64,000 nucleotides of DNA from Salvator merianae (GCA_003586115.2 QVOM02000112.1:103553174-103617173), one strand, 5' to 3'. Positions 58,901-63,544 are shown, numbered from the stretch's first letter. Notes: generated by a model from the letters alone, not told the origin. Program-made: numbers and translations.

Positions 58901-61295
58901 ATGATGCACTTTAGCAATTTTGAATAATCAAAACCGTGGTGACTGAAACCACGTTACACTGGGGATGACTGTATTCATTTAAAAAAACTGAGTTTTATGG
59001 AGATATCTTTCACAAGGTGAGTACTCAAGGTCCACAAACTATGTAAGTAGGACAACACATTCTCAACCACGTTTATCTCTGGGGGTCAGTTCCACAAGGA
59101 GCAGAGAACCACTATGAGCAAAGCAGCTACAACAACAGTTGCAGACAGGACTTTGTGCAAAAACATCCACATTAAGTAATTCTAAGGAAAAAAATTACTG
59201 CAGATTTTGTCCTGATAAAATCTATGAGGTATTACTGAAGACAAGGCAAACTGCTGAGCATCCACAGTTACCAGAAGTCAAACTTGACTTGATGGCTCCT
59301 AAAAAACAAATACTGCTTAAATGAGACAAGAACATATATGTGTAGGTGTAGATGTTGAACACATGTGTAATTGTATGTGTTGCAGATTATCTCTTAAAAG
59401 TTATTTCCTTGTTGTTGGGGTCAACATTCCTGGGAAAAATGAGTGTGATAGGACACACACAGCCCTCTGAAAGTCTAAGGAAAAACAAGATCTTCTTTAC
59501 ACTGTATCTAGGGTGTAGCCAGCAATTTTAACCCAATTCTTCCCTAAGCCTGCAGCCAATGAGGAATCTGAGGTTAAACATTTAATGAATCAAACTTGCA
59601 ACTGTAATTGAGAGTTGCCATTATAAGAACAGAGAAACATTCAGAGCCAGTAGGAGCATCACAAGTCAAACAACACATCAAAAGATCACCAACCAGTTTT
59701 GATGATTTGTTTTTATAAAAAGCTGACAGATGAGCTGTATCTTCCCATCAAATACCCTAAGGCGTAACCATGATTACTTTGCTACACCTAAACACTTAAG
59801 AGGCATTACTAAGAGAGAAGGTGGAGCTAGATCAAGTTTTCACAACCTGTTCACTCAAGGTGTACATTGTGATAAAGGCAGAGTTTAACTTCAAAGTGCA
59901 AAAAAGAAACTTGTACGTCAAGACTAAATCTCAAATCAGGAACATACTAAAGTCCTAGACAGATTCATCCTATGGCTGCACAACCCTCTTTCTTATACCC
60001 CTAATTTGACCATTTGGAACCTTATCAGCCCCAGTCACAAAAGTGGGATCAGGCCAATACATATAGCTTTATTTCTTCACTTTGACATTCCTTGTGTGAA
60101 CATTTTCTTATTTAAGCTATGCTTAAACAATGTTTTTAAGAGCTACTACTTACTGATTTTAAACAGTCACACCCTTGCTTTTATATATATATATATATAT
60201 ATATCTTGTTCACCACTTTGATATTTTGTGTTAAATGAGAAAGCAGTATAGAACAGTTGACTAATAAGTTATGCAAAGTTTGGCATTAGATGTGATCACC
60301 ACAAGCTATTCATAAGCATAGGCCAAACAGTACACAGTGTAGTTAACTTCCAAGAACTACAGAAACAGGGTTGTGCTGGATCTATACTGAATCCAGAACA
60401 CGTAAGAGGAAATTTCAGGCTTATCTGTGAATGTATTTTATACACAGTCCCTGGAGGGATTTTATAACTCATCATGAAATTTCATCTTCCATCACTGCTT
60501 TACAGGTTACCTGTGCATCCACAGCCTGAACCACAGATCTGAAAAGTGGGAGCTTATACCATATTCACATACTCAGATGTTGTGGACAATCTGCACCCTC
60601 TGAAGAGAATCATGTAAAGCAACGTCACAACGTCCTCTCTTAGGCTAGTAAAAGAGTCTCACCGGTCCCCCCACATCTCATCTCGCCAGAGCATCCCAGC
60701 CAACTCCGTGAGAACCCCTGGCCACCCCCTCTTCTCTGCAAGAAGGCCACCAGCCCAGAGACCCTGCACACACCACACCTTCGCCCTCCCCCCACTCCCC
60801 CGACGTAGCCCTCGACCCTCACTCACTGGCCAGCCGGGGCCCGTCCAGCCCCCCGCCGCCGCCGCCTCCTGCACCTCCTCCTCCTCCCAGCAACTCGGGG
60901 GTCTTCTTAGGGCCCGTCCCGGGCACCGCCGCCCCATGACCGGAGTAGCCCCCGACGCCCGCGGGCGAGCCAGCGCCGCCAGGAGCAGCAGGACCAGGTG
61001 GGAGGTTCAGCGGAAGCCCCCCGAGGGCGGCCGGGAGCGGTGGCCCGGGACAAGCGGCGGAAGCTCCGCCGGGCTCTTCGTGCAGGAACTGGCACTCGTC
61101 GCCGTAGAAGCACGTCTTGTCCTTGGCGTAATAGCGGCAGAACTTGAGCTTCACCCCGCCGCCGGGCGCCGCTGCCGCCGCCGCCACCACCGCCGCCGCC
61201 GCGGCCGGGACTCCTGGCCCTGGAGGCGGCCCCACCACCGCTGCCGCGGCAGCTGCCACCACCGGGGAGGAGCAAGGGAGCCCGCCGCTGTTCAT
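1791..61295 (-). CDS. PAN3: PAN3, PAN2-PAN3 deadenylase regulatory subunit (13 exons seen, 3' end off window)
   Basis: PAN3 recruits the PAN2 exonuclease to poly(A) tails bound by cytoplasmic poly(A)-binding protein and starts mRNA deadenylation; it also links to the GW182/miRNA pathway (known for the family). Joined on the minus strand, the exons are 61295-60827, 46779-46658, 37562-37496, 36620-36550, 26601-26440, 17551-17401, 14956-14709, 12276-12172, 10331-10274, 7405-7244, 6972-6856, 6758-6657 and 1956-1791. All borders are GT/AG and every phase joins correctly, giving 2000 nt (666 codons plus 2 bases). Domain order: CCCH finger (C53, C62, C68, H72), conserved FIGVNGFGSP segment, cassette exon, PAM2 motif (NPTASEFIP), Ser/Pro-rich linker, start of the pseudokinase. 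No frameshift or internal stop is seen. I compared it with human PAN3 from memory; identity is high throughout. About 220 C-terminal residues should lie left of base 1. Confidence 0.96.
2480..4050 (+). mobile_element. L2-like LINE fragment
   Basis: Plus-strand frames at 2506-2769 and 2847-3029 resemble the reverse-transcriptase C-half of L2/CR1-group LINEs: DSTDHIILPDRISGLSAGS, a degraded VPQGS region, and DKIEVLLVGS for the usual NPDKTEVLLVG. Then follows a VVAPRxWDN-like stretch (about 3360) and the typical 3' tail, ATCTGCCCTGGGACTTTC plus AAATAAATAAAT at 3990-4049. Stops and frameshifts make it inactive. Confidence 0.6.
5221..5246. repeat. (CA)n microsatellite
   Basis: Thirteen uninterrupted AC units. 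Confidence 0.9.
6657..6758 (-). CDS. PAN3: PAN3 exon 12 (pseudokinase hinge)
   Basis: 102 nt. The acceptor is cctttttttgaaaAG before CTCTTGTG; the donor is TGGG|GTAAGG. It encodes LVFAYDFHAGGETMMSRHFN and DPSADAYFTKRKW with split Ser and Gly at the ends. LVFAYDFHAGGETM occupies the hinge position of a kinase fold (inference from family structures). Residues about 578-612. Confidence 0.95.
6759..6855 (-). other. PAN3 intron 11, 97-base minimal intron
   Basis: Donor GTAAGT and acceptor AG border an intron of only 97 bases, close to the lower functional limit for vertebrates, in a gene with introns up to 14 kb. Confidence 0.9.
6856..6972 (-). CDS. PAN3: PAN3 exon 11 (pseudokinase N-lobe)
   Basis: 117 nt. 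The acceptor is ttactttctcAG before GTTTTCG, completing Gly; the donor is CATT|GTAAGT. It encodes FRLVNTKCMVLVDMWKKIQH, then SNIVTLREVFTTKAFGEH. WKKIQHSNIV resembles the alphaC-beta4 region of kinases. Only 97 bases of intron separate it from exon 12. Confidence 0.95.
6973..7243 (-). other. PAN3 intron 10
   Basis: 271 bases, GTGAGG donor and ttactttctcAG acceptor, no repeat recognised. Confidence 0.85.
7244..7405 (-). CDS. PAN3: PAN3 exon 10 (start of pseudokinase N-lobe)
   Basis: 162 nt, split codons at both ends. The acceptor is aaactggtttAG before CTGTTCC; the donor is CATG|GTGAGG. It reads VPTEVDSYHSLFPLEPLPPP, then NRIQKTSNFGYITSCYKAVN and SKDDLPYCLRRIH. FGYITSCYKAV is where a kinase would have the Gly-rich loop, and YCLRRI corresponds to the VAIK strand, with Arg at the usual Lys position. 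That fits the family's status as a pseudokinase. Residues about 485-539. Confidence 0.95.
7406..10273. other. PAN3 intron 9
   Basis: 2,868 bases. Carries a MIR-like SINE core near 8140-8300. The GATC/AATCAG-rich stretch at 8320-8420 is partly self-complementary and may be a decayed element. The rest is plain AT-rich intron. Confidence 0.65.
8140..8300 (+). mobile_element. MIR-like (CORE) SINE remnant
   Basis: TTATCCTCACAACACCCCTG, then TGAGGTAGGTTAGACTGAGA is the well-known core/3' text of MIR and related SINEs. Flanks are decayed. Confidence 0.5.
10274..10331 (-). CDS. PAN3: PAN3 exon 9
   Basis: 58 nt. The acceptor is tatattcctAG before GAGCTG; the donor is CCTG|GTAAGT. It encodes ELINRHLITMAQIDQADMP plus the first base of the next Ala codon. 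Too short to be found as an open frame alone; recognised from the family sequence and the correct phase on both sides. Confidence 0.94.
10332..12171. other. PAN3 intron 8
   Basis: 1,840 AT-rich bases; no repeat or conserved element recognised. Confidence 0.6.
12172..12276 (-). CDS. PAN3: PAN3 exon 8
   Basis: 105 nt, phase 0 to 0. The acceptor is ttttcaatAG before GTGTTCCCA; the donor is CAG|GTAAGA. It reads VFPNYHIYPPTAPHVAYMQP then KANAPSFFMADELRQ, essentially the mammalian sequence as I recall it. MADELRQ begins the helical lead-in to the pseudokinase. Residues about 431-465. Confidence 0.95.
12277..14708. other. PAN3 intron 7
   Basis: 2,432 bases with A- and C-homopolymer runs near 12693-12726. 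A GC-richer stretch at about 13640-13880 is unlike its surroundings, but I cannot name it. Confidence 0.6.
14709..14956 (-). CDS. PAN3: PAN3 exon 7 (Ser/Pro/Arg-rich linker)
   Basis: 248 nt. The acceptor is tttcataAG before GAATGTCA, completing the Gly codon; it ends GGAATG|GTAAGA in phase 0. It encodes MSLSAGSSPLHSPKITPHTS, then PAPRRRSHTPNP and GQVIQKETVGGTTYFYTDTT, ending PLTGM. The first part carries many S/T-P sites and is a likely phosphorylated disordered linker (inference). The second part is a conserved block of the PAN3 family. Residues about 348-430. Confidence 0.95.
14957..17400. other. PAN3 intron 6
   Basis: 2,444 bases. Holds a G-rich two-copy imperfect tandem repeat at about 16691-16800, followed by a region with AATAAA motifs (16905-16930). 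Confidence 0.6.
16691..16800. repeat. G-rich imperfect tandem repeat
   Basis: TGATGGGAGGGGTCCTCC at 16691 recurs as TGATGGGGGAGGGGTCCTCC at 16744, each followed by AGA/GGAGGATTTxGGG. Period about 53 bases, two units. Confidence 0.6.
17401..17551 (-). CDS. PAN3: PAN3 exon 6 (PAM2 motif)
   Basis: 151 nt. The acceptor is tttttacgtAG before ACGCCAAATCC; the donor is CCAG|GTAAGC. It opens with TPNPTASEFIPKGG, the PAM2 motif that binds the MLLE domain of PABPC1, with the key Phe in SEF. It continues with SRLSNMSQSNMSAFSQALFSH-type sequence and PANAGLAP. In the spliced protein the motif is preceded by NNLQ (exon 5 in) or SQRRK (exon 5 skipped). Residues about 298-348. Confidence 0.95.
25280..25640 (-). 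mobile_element. L2-like LINE 3' end
   Basis: In minus orientation: TTTATTTATTTG near 25288, then reverse-complement tail text (AAAATCTCAAAGCACTTTA) and a motif like AAGATAAATCTTCAGGAGGTGCT, which is part of the 3' ORF of sauropsid L2 elements. Decayed. Confidence 0.45.
25678..25735. repeat. 25-base tandem repeat
   Basis: GCATTCCCTCTTTCTCTTCA + TCCAG, repeated with one change (AACCAG) at 25703-25727, then a partial third unit ACATTCCC. Confidence 0.85.
26440..26601 (-). CDS. PAN3: PAN3 exon 5, probable cassette exon
   Basis: 162 nt, phase 0 at both ends, exactly 54 codons, beginning PRKYRLGMLEERIVPMGSK and ending SMVWWNRVTENNLQ. It matches the 54-residue segment that distinguishes the long and short PAN3 isoforms in mammals (established, from memory). 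The acceptor is strong: a long pyrimidine tract, then cttcttttccgtAG. The donor is weaker, CAG|GTAAAA, with A instead of G at +5. Inclusion or skipping keeps the frame. The exon is basic at its start and middle and lies directly N-terminal to PAM2. Compared with human, the middle part (RKSKNTMGCLTDRCKTEVPI) has several substitutions, while VWWNRVTENNLQ is conserved. Confidence 0.93.
27172..27547. mobile_element. Inverted-repeat element (MITE), probably hAT-like
   Basis: Ends are inverted copies. GTGCTGAACTGCAGTTCA at 27179-27196 is repeated exactly as its complement at 27524-27541, and weaker similarity extends to both sides (TAGAGAT / TTAGATA). No target duplication is evident. The interior has no transposase. 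The TGAACTGCAGTTCA core of each end is itself a perfect palindrome. Confidence 0.65.
29755..30710 (-). mobile_element. L2-like LINE, reverse-transcriptase C-terminal part
   Basis: Minus-strand frame 29762-30097 contains AFSVVAPTLWNSFSSDIHRR then FKYQLKTHLSTQ, the usual C-terminal block of these LINEs. Further into the element (30230-30345) the reverse complement shows the ALVTS...CNALY type segment and, at 30490-30620, the YADDTQLY/NQCLEAVM region in degraded form. The A/T-rich tail lies at 29757-29850. Many frameshifts: a dead copy. Confidence 0.65.
31616..31732. mobile_element. Small palindromic element (MITE)
   Basis: The left arm AGGGCACAATGACACC...ATCCACCTT mirrors the right arm, whose complement reads AGGGCACAATTATACC...GATCCATCTT. 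The whole 117-base unit is an imperfect palindrome. Family not known to me. Confidence 0.55.
34590..34745 (+). mobile_element. L2-like 3' tail
   Basis: TTTTATCTTGTACACCATTCTGAAA, then GGATATGAATGTC and AAATGATTAAATAAATAG: the ending of a plus-strand L2-type element. Upstream limit unclear. Confidence 0.45.
35000..35610 (-). mobile_element. L2-like LINE fragment
   Basis: Minus frame 35057-35368 reads LRSDSQALLAVPPPL, then HRRAFLVIAPKLWNSLPPKV, the hallmark RAFxVxAPKLWNSLP block. Upstream (35395-35600) comes the segment equivalent to HWLP/ALVTS/DYCNALY of the same ORF. The A/T-rich tail is at 34995-35060. Better preserved than the other L2 copies here. Confidence 0.65.
36550..36620 (-). CDS. 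PAN3: PAN3 exon 4
   Basis: 71 nt. The acceptor is ttttttgcAG before ATTCCC. It completes G|AT (Asp) and reads DSLSSPGSSLFNDFAAL then SLSQRRK, ending AGAAAA|GTAGGT in phase 0. Corresponds to the SSLFNDFGALNISQRRK region of mammalian PAN3. Because it ends in phase 0, it can join either exon 5 or exon 6 in frame. Confidence 0.94.
36621..37495 (-). other. PAN3 intron 3
   Basis: 875 bases with GTGAGT donor and ttttttgcAG acceptor. It contains most of a plus-strand CR1 3' end (37040-37365). Confidence 0.85.
37040..37365 (+). mobile_element. CR1-type LINE 3' end
   Basis: Reads AATTCATGGAGGACAGG, then GGCCACTGTGCAAGACAGGA, TGCTGGATTACATGGACTG, CTGATCCAGCAGGGCTTCT and ends with the short tandem ATTCTTACATTCTTA. 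This is the 3' end of a CR1 subfamily very frequent in squamates and other reptiles (from memory). It runs from just inside intron 3 up to 37365, about 130 bases before exon 3. Confidence 0.6.
37496..37562 (-). CDS. PAN3: PAN3 exon 3
   Basis: 67 nt. The acceptor is ctttctgcAG before AGGATGACA; the donor is CATG|GTGAGT. It encodes RMTNSSSSPSLLNDSAKSYAGH plus one base of the next codon, matching the RMTNSSSSPSLLNDSAK stretch of vertebrate PAN3. It is Ser-rich and probably disordered, so phosphorylation is plausible (inference). Separated from exon 4 by only 875 bases. Confidence 0.94.
39816..40000. mobile_element. Foldback / palindromic element
   Basis: Two arms of about 60 bases face each other. 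The left, AGTAGCGGCGAGTGGGGATG...CCTCTGCTGAAAGC, aligns with the complement of the right, AGTGGCAGCCAGCATGGGTG...CTCTGCTGAAAGC, around a central spacer of about 60 bases. No coding capacity. Confidence 0.6.
40674..40963 (-). mobile_element. tRNA-derived SINE
   Basis: Read on the minus strand, the head GGCATGGTGGCGCAGAAGGC carries a perfect RNA polymerase III A box (TGGCGCAGAAG, 40952-40942) and a weak B box (GAGTTGAGGCC, 40909-40899). The tail shares TTGTAAGCCGCTTTGAGTC and GGGGTATAAAAACCAA with LINE 3' ends and finishes in (TTC)n at 40689-40674. Tail sharing with a partner LINE is usual for SINEs. The A box is intact; the B box is decayed. Confidence 0.6.
41961..42145. mobile_element. Short inverted-repeat element
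   Basis: CTCTGGCTGCATTC at the left and GAATGTAGCCTAAG at the right are inverted copies (11 of 14 positions). Element ends of the GGCTGCATTCACAC type recur in reptile genomes (from memory). Confidence 0.4.
42920..43090 (-). mobile_element. L2-like LINE fragment
   Basis: Reverse-complement text matches the AAAxGATCAGGTTTTxAGxCTCTTxxTAAACAC...GAAAAxGTxCTxC pattern of the RAF-APxLWN region. Short and decayed. Confidence 0.4.
43430..43870 (+). mobile_element. L2-like 3' tail
   Basis: Ends CATCCTGAGACTTCGG, AGGGTAATATAAATATC and A-rich repeats near 43865, the standard plus-strand L2-type ending. The upstream part is too decayed to translate. Confidence 0.4.
44400..44690 (+). mobile_element. L2-like 3' tail
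   Basis: TGTAAACCATTCTGAACGC, then GCACGATATAAATGTACATA and AATAAATAAA at 44636-44690. Very close to the consensus form GTAAACCGCCC...GGCGGTATAAAT...AATAAATAAA. Confidence 0.5.
44715..45176. mobile_element. pogo/Tigger-like remnant
   Basis: The right end, read as complement, is TACAGTGGAACCTTGGTTCA then TGAACTTAATTCATTCCAGA, the typical start of Tigger-group elements that insert at TA. The left part (TCAGTTTGTGAACACTT...) is related but its terminus is missing. Confidence 0.5.
45340..45645 (+). mobile_element. CR1-type LINE 3' end
   Basis: Contains AGGAAAAACTTCCTTACAG, a stretch equivalent to the last CR1 ORF2 codons, then TTATGATTCTGTGATATA, the CR1 terminal octamer repeat (ATTCTRTG type). 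Confidence 0.6.
46330..46430 (+). mobile_element. L2-like 3' tail fragment
   Basis: GGCAACTTGAACTCAGCAG, then GAGAAAGCGGCATACAAATA: a short plus-strand ending of the same family. Confidence 0.35.
46658..46779 (-). CDS. PAN3: PAN3 exon 2
   Basis: 122 nt. The acceptor is ctcttttctcttAG before TTCCAGGC; the first codon is split A|TT (Ile). It reads IPG-MDGSS..., then YFSTSFIGVNGFGSP and ends KYPMMQ at CAG|GTAATA. The segment is strongly conserved across vertebrate PAN3 (from memory), but I know no folded domain here. It lies in the disordered N-terminal region between the zinc finger and PAM2. Residues about 157-197. Confidence 0.95.
46905..47035 (-). mobile_element. CR1-type LINE 3' end
   Basis: Plus text GTAAGAACACAAGGGGTGTC, CCAGTGACCCATCTAG and GCCTATGGGAAATCCACAAG is the reverse complement of the same CR1 3' end seen at 37040-37365, so this copy lies on the minus strand. 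Confidence 0.55.
49767..49902. mobile_element. Short inverted-repeat element (hAT-type MITE)
   Basis: Left end CAAGGGTGGCTAACACTTG, right end GTTAGCCACTTCTG, with GATGTTGCTGAATGACAACTCCCATCA next to the left end. This resembles the common vertebrate MITE whose arms read as 'GATGTTGCTGGACTACAA'. Flanks CTTTAAAG and TTTGAAAG may be a decayed 8-base duplication. Confidence 0.5.
50390..50600 (+). mobile_element. L2-like 3' tail
   Basis: A T-rich stretch, then TTTTGTAAGCTGCCCTGGG and a GGGGGAGGTAGAAATT-type end at 50535-50600. Plus orientation. Confidence 0.5.
51828..52125. mobile_element. Non-autonomous hAT transposon
   Basis: 298 bases with terminal inverted repeats CAGGGGTGTCAAG and (rc) CAGGGGTGTCAAA, flanked by a perfect 8-base target duplication GTCTAGAG (51820-51827 and 52126-52133). 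No transposase frame. The ends carry GCGGCCTGCGGGCC-type text common to vertebrate hAT elements. The inside is a GC-rich array of roughly 25-30-base units containing variants of CGCTGGCGTCGC. Confidence 0.85.
51895..52080. repeat. GC-rich degenerate tandem repeat inside the hAT element
   Basis: Six to seven degenerate units built around GGCACGCTGGCGTCGCCCC occur head to tail. The block is extremely CpG-rich within AT-rich intron 1. Confidence 0.65.
52440..52665 (+). mobile_element. L2-like 3' tail
   Basis: Includes TGGTGAAGACACACCTCTTT (the LKTHLF motif), CCCCAGGCCTTTGG and TTTATTGTAACCCGCCCTAA. Plus strand. Confidence 0.5.
55606..55724 (+). repeat. 119-base direct duplication, copy 1
   Basis: Begins TCCACAAACTATGTAAGTAG and ends AACAGTTGCAGACAGG. 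It matches 59031-59149 at 118 of 119 positions (A at 55665, T at 59090) in the same orientation. Confidence 0.95.
55880..56215 (+). mobile_element. L2-like 3' end
   Basis: The VKT-LF-like motif is at about 55980-56030 (AACATGGCTCTTCTCCCAAG), followed by a T-rich tail to 56210. The 5' limit is unclear and may include part of 55100-55880. Confidence 0.35.
58185..58275 (+). mobile_element. L2-like 3' tail
   Basis: TTTATTGTGACCTGCCCTG, GGGTATAGGGAGGGATAGA and AAATAAATAAATAA, directly before the pogo-like element at 58304. Confidence 0.5.
58304..58971. mobile_element. pogo/Tigger-like non-autonomous element
   Basis: CAGTCATCCC at 58304-58313 and GGGATGACTG at 58962-58971 are perfect 10-base terminal inverted repeats. 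The subterminal text is also related (CACATAGCACATTGG against TGTAACGTGG). The 668-base interior has no transposase frame; only the right flank keeps TA. Confidence 0.55.
59031..59149 (+). repeat. 119-base direct duplication, copy 2
   Basis: Second copy, starting 3,425 bases right of copy 1. The flanking sequences share nothing with those of copy 1 and no target duplication is visible. Confidence 0.95.
60100..60240 (+). mobile_element. L2-like 3' tail with (TA)n insertion
   Basis: TTGTTCACCACTTTGATATT and GAGAAAGCAGTATAGAA give the L2-type ending; a (TA)n tract at 60182-60204 has expanded just before it. Confidence 0.4.
60182..60204. repeat. (TA)n microsatellite
   Basis: About eleven TA units within an L2-type tail. 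Confidence 0.9.
60827..61295 (-). CDS. PAN3: PAN3 exon 1 (start codon, CCCH zinc finger)
   Basis: Encodes residues 1-156 plus one base. The ATG at 61295-61293 has a strong context (GCGGCCGCC before, A after) and an in-frame TGA lies upstream at 61328-61326. That supports this start over the in-frame GTG at 61310. The CCCH finger C-x8-C-x5-C-x3-H sits at C53/C62/C68/H72 inside KFCRYYAKDKTCFYGDECQF. In the family this finger binds poly(A) RNA. Around it are low-complexity tracts: Ala runs at 14-19, 31-35 and 38-43, and Gly runs at 137-141 and 143-149. The exon ends LDGPRLA then A|GTGAGTG, a near-ideal donor. The Ala/Gly lengths differ from what I recall of mammals, as expected for repeat-encoded tracts. 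Confidence 0.95.
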
Positions 61296-61303
61296 GGCGG
61301 CCG

Positions 61304-61366
61304 CTAGCACGGCAGCAAGGCCGCCTCAGCAGCAGGCACCGCCGTCGCGGCTGGCCGCGGCACCAT
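61304..61366 (-). CDS. Upstream ORF in the presumed PAN3 5' leader
   Basis: ATG at 61366-61364 opens a 20-codon frame (MVPRPAATAVPAAEAALLPC) that stops with TAG at 61306-61304, leaving 8 bases before the PAN3 ATG. Its start context has C at -3 and G at +4, so some ribosomes should scan past it. It counts only if transcription starts upstream of 61366, which is plausible in this CpG island but not shown. If transcribed, it would be expected to lower PAN3 translation. Confidence 0.45.
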   Translation of the reverse strand: MVPRPAATAVPAAEAALLPC

Positions 61367-61688
61367 GGGGAAGCAGGCGACGAGCGGCCTGGGGAGAGGC
61401 GGCAGCGGCAGCGGCGGCGGCAGCAGCAGCACCGAGGGCGGCCGCCGCTGTCACAGCCCCAGTTCCGGCAACGGGGGGCGAGGGAGGAAGGGGGCGCACA
61501 GGCGAGGAGGAGGGAGGGGAGCGGAAGGCCGCTCGTGTATCTCTTCAAAGGGCCCGCCGAGGAAAATGAAACGGTAGATCGAGGGGAGTTGGGCCCTTAG
61601 CTGGCTGGTTAATGGTCCCGGCGGCGGCGGCGACAGCGGCGGTGGGGTTGTTTATTCCATTTTCCTCTTCCTGAGCTGCCTCCTCAGC

Positions 61689-61698
61689 GCGCCTGCGC
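61689..61698. promoter_or_regulatory. NRF1-like site
   Basis: GCGCCTGCGC differs by one base from the palindromic core GCGCATGCGC bound by NRF1, a common activator at CpG-island promoters. It lies about 395 bases upstream of the PAN3 ATG. Motif match only. Confidence 0.4.
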
Positions 61699-61816
61699 CG
61701 GAGAGAGGGCTGCTGGGTAATCCGGGCCTGGAACGCAGCAAAGGCGTATTTGCAGGCAGGGCCCAGCCCAGCGCAGAAAGGAAGAGATAAGGCAGATGGG
61801 GCGAGCCGTTTCTATT

Positions 61817-61833
61817 GGGGGGGGGGGGGGGGG
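61817..61833. repeat. G17 homopolymer
   Basis: Seventeen G in a row at the edge of the CpG island; the length may be imprecise because of sequencing. Confidence 0.85.
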
Positions 61834-62683
61834 TTTAGTGTGGCGCGTTGAACGCGTTCTGCATTTCCTGGTCGGCTGCTTGCCTCCTTGCTTGTGACGC
61901 TGTAATCTATACGTGGGGAAGTTGGGGGGGGCGATTAAAATGCCACAAAATGTTAGATTAACAGCCATAAACTTGTTCCCATAGTTGTGCAAAGAGCTAT
62001 ATACTCTTGAGTTCCCTAGGGGTTTTACAATGAAAATCGTGGTGCTCAGTTTTGGCTCACTTTTAAAAAAAACTGTCTTATGATTTATTCCTTTTGTAAA
62101 TTGCTTTAGGCTTTTTAAGTTGATGAATACATTTGAACCATACTGTAATTGTTACGGATGTTTTTACTGTTGTTGTTTTTTTGTCGGTACGTTACATTCC
62201 CAATTTTTGAAAGCTGTTAATGCTCTTATTAGATTGTCTTTTTTAAAAATAAAAATAAAAACCAGAGGCAACGCAACCATTAACGTTTGTATGCGCATAT
62301 AGACTTTGGGATTCTTCTTGTAAAGGGGTGGATAAGATAATAGTTATTTATCAGTAGAAAAACAACCTTGCAAGTCTTTGTAGGTGATGTGTGTTCCTTG
62401 TCAACGTTTGAACCGGTGTTTTTGAAACGCTAAATGAAAGTTTTATGCTATACGGTCATATTTTAGGCAATTATTTGAATTTCAAACCTAAATTGTTGCT
62501 AATAGATACCATTGAGTTGGGCTGATTCTTGATCACCAGAACCCATCCATGTAATTTTCCTGCGAAAGGTGTAGTTTCCCATTAGCCTTCTCCAAGCAGA
62601 TGCAGGGAACCCAGCCTGTGACCATCTGTTTTCCAGATAGTTGATATATCACTGAGCTATGTCCTCTGTACTTCAAAGCTACA

Positions 62684-62688
<5 letters not shown>

Positions 62689-62715
<27 letters not shown>
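62689..62715. repeat. (TA)n microsatellite
   Basis: About thirteen TA units following GTGTG in the upstream flank. Confidence 0.9.
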
Positions 62716-63544
62716 CTTTAAAATGTCCCTTTTCTCTATTATTAATGAGGATAATTTAGACTTCAGTTATATTATTTTAATTAGAAATACAGTCATTTTT
62801 TACAAAAAATTAAAATGTCATAAAAGAGTAACATATTTTGAGGAGAATATTTTCTATCTCTCATGAGCTGGAGAATAAGCAAGCAGTAGGGAAACTCTGC
62901 CTCTGTTCTGTAAATTCTCAGCTGGAACATAATGGGAGTTCAAATGCAACAGCATCTGGAGAATCACAAGTTTCTGCCTTTAACTATGAAAGTTTCTGTG
63001 TTGGCAATAATGTCAGAACAGGACTGCAGATAGGCCATGTATAATAGATGCTATAGGCTCCATCTACATATAACCCTTCTTGGCACTGCATGGAGCCTAT
63101 TTCAAGGTAAGTTGGTGAGGGGTTGGGTAAATATGCTGTGTTTACTTCCCAGATTGTCTGTGCAAGAACTAGATTTGCGTAGGTGGAATTCCTACCCAGC
63201 CTCACCATGAGCAGACTGGGAAACCAGGCTCTGGACCTTGTCTGCTCTGGACCTTGTCTGCAGGCCAGACTTCAGAAGTCATGCTGCATCCTATTTGTTA
63301 ATTTTTCCTAAATAGTCCTCCCCAAATATTGGTGTATCTTATAAGGCATGAAATACTGTAATTGATGTCACTAAGGATGAAGACAAAAAGTATTCCTCAG
63401 CCTCACATCATCTGCCCACTTCTGAGACAAGCAACTTCTGTATAAGCAGTCCTGAAGAAGGTGATTTTTTTTTGCACTTTACACTAGTGAGCGTAGGGAT
63501 GCTTGTCAGTGAAGTGCATCCATACCACACACAGGCCCTCACTA

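Larger units (their letters stand above)
46780..60826. other. PAN3 intron 1
   Basis: 14,047 bases, the longest intron. Contains a minus-strand CR1 end (46905-47035), a small inverted-repeat element (49767-49902), L2 tails (50390-50600, 52440-52665, 55880-56215, 58185-58275, 60100-60240), a hAT element (51828-52125), a 119-base duplication (55606-55724 and 59031-59149) and a pogo-like element (58304-58971). No exon was recognised. Confidence 0.65.
60660..61760. promoter_or_regulatory. CpG island and presumed PAN3 promoter
   Basis: A sharply GC- and CpG-rich block in an otherwise AT-rich window. It covers exon 1, the 5' leader and the first bases of intron 1. No convincing TATA box was seen upstream of exon 1, as is usual for a housekeeping CpG-island promoter. 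GCC/GGC triplet runs code for Ala and Gly tracts within exon 1 and continue in the leader (61385-61445, 61618-61640). The transcription start cannot be fixed by eye. Confidence 0.8.

Noticed and set aside
60708..61307. 199-codon plus-strand frame across the CpG island
   Set aside because: It is the antisense shadow of PAN3 exon 1: low-complexity Pro/Arg text produced by GC-rich DNA.
61308..61310. In-frame GTG as an earlier PAN3 start (adds VLAAA)
   Set aside because: The ATG five codons later has an excellent context and matches the known N-terminus MNSGG.
60907..61548. 213-codon minus-strand frame overlapping exon 1
   Set aside because: It begins at a non-ATG codon and is the wrong frame of exon 1 (Arg/Cys/Ser low complexity). 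The zinc-finger frame is the conserved one.
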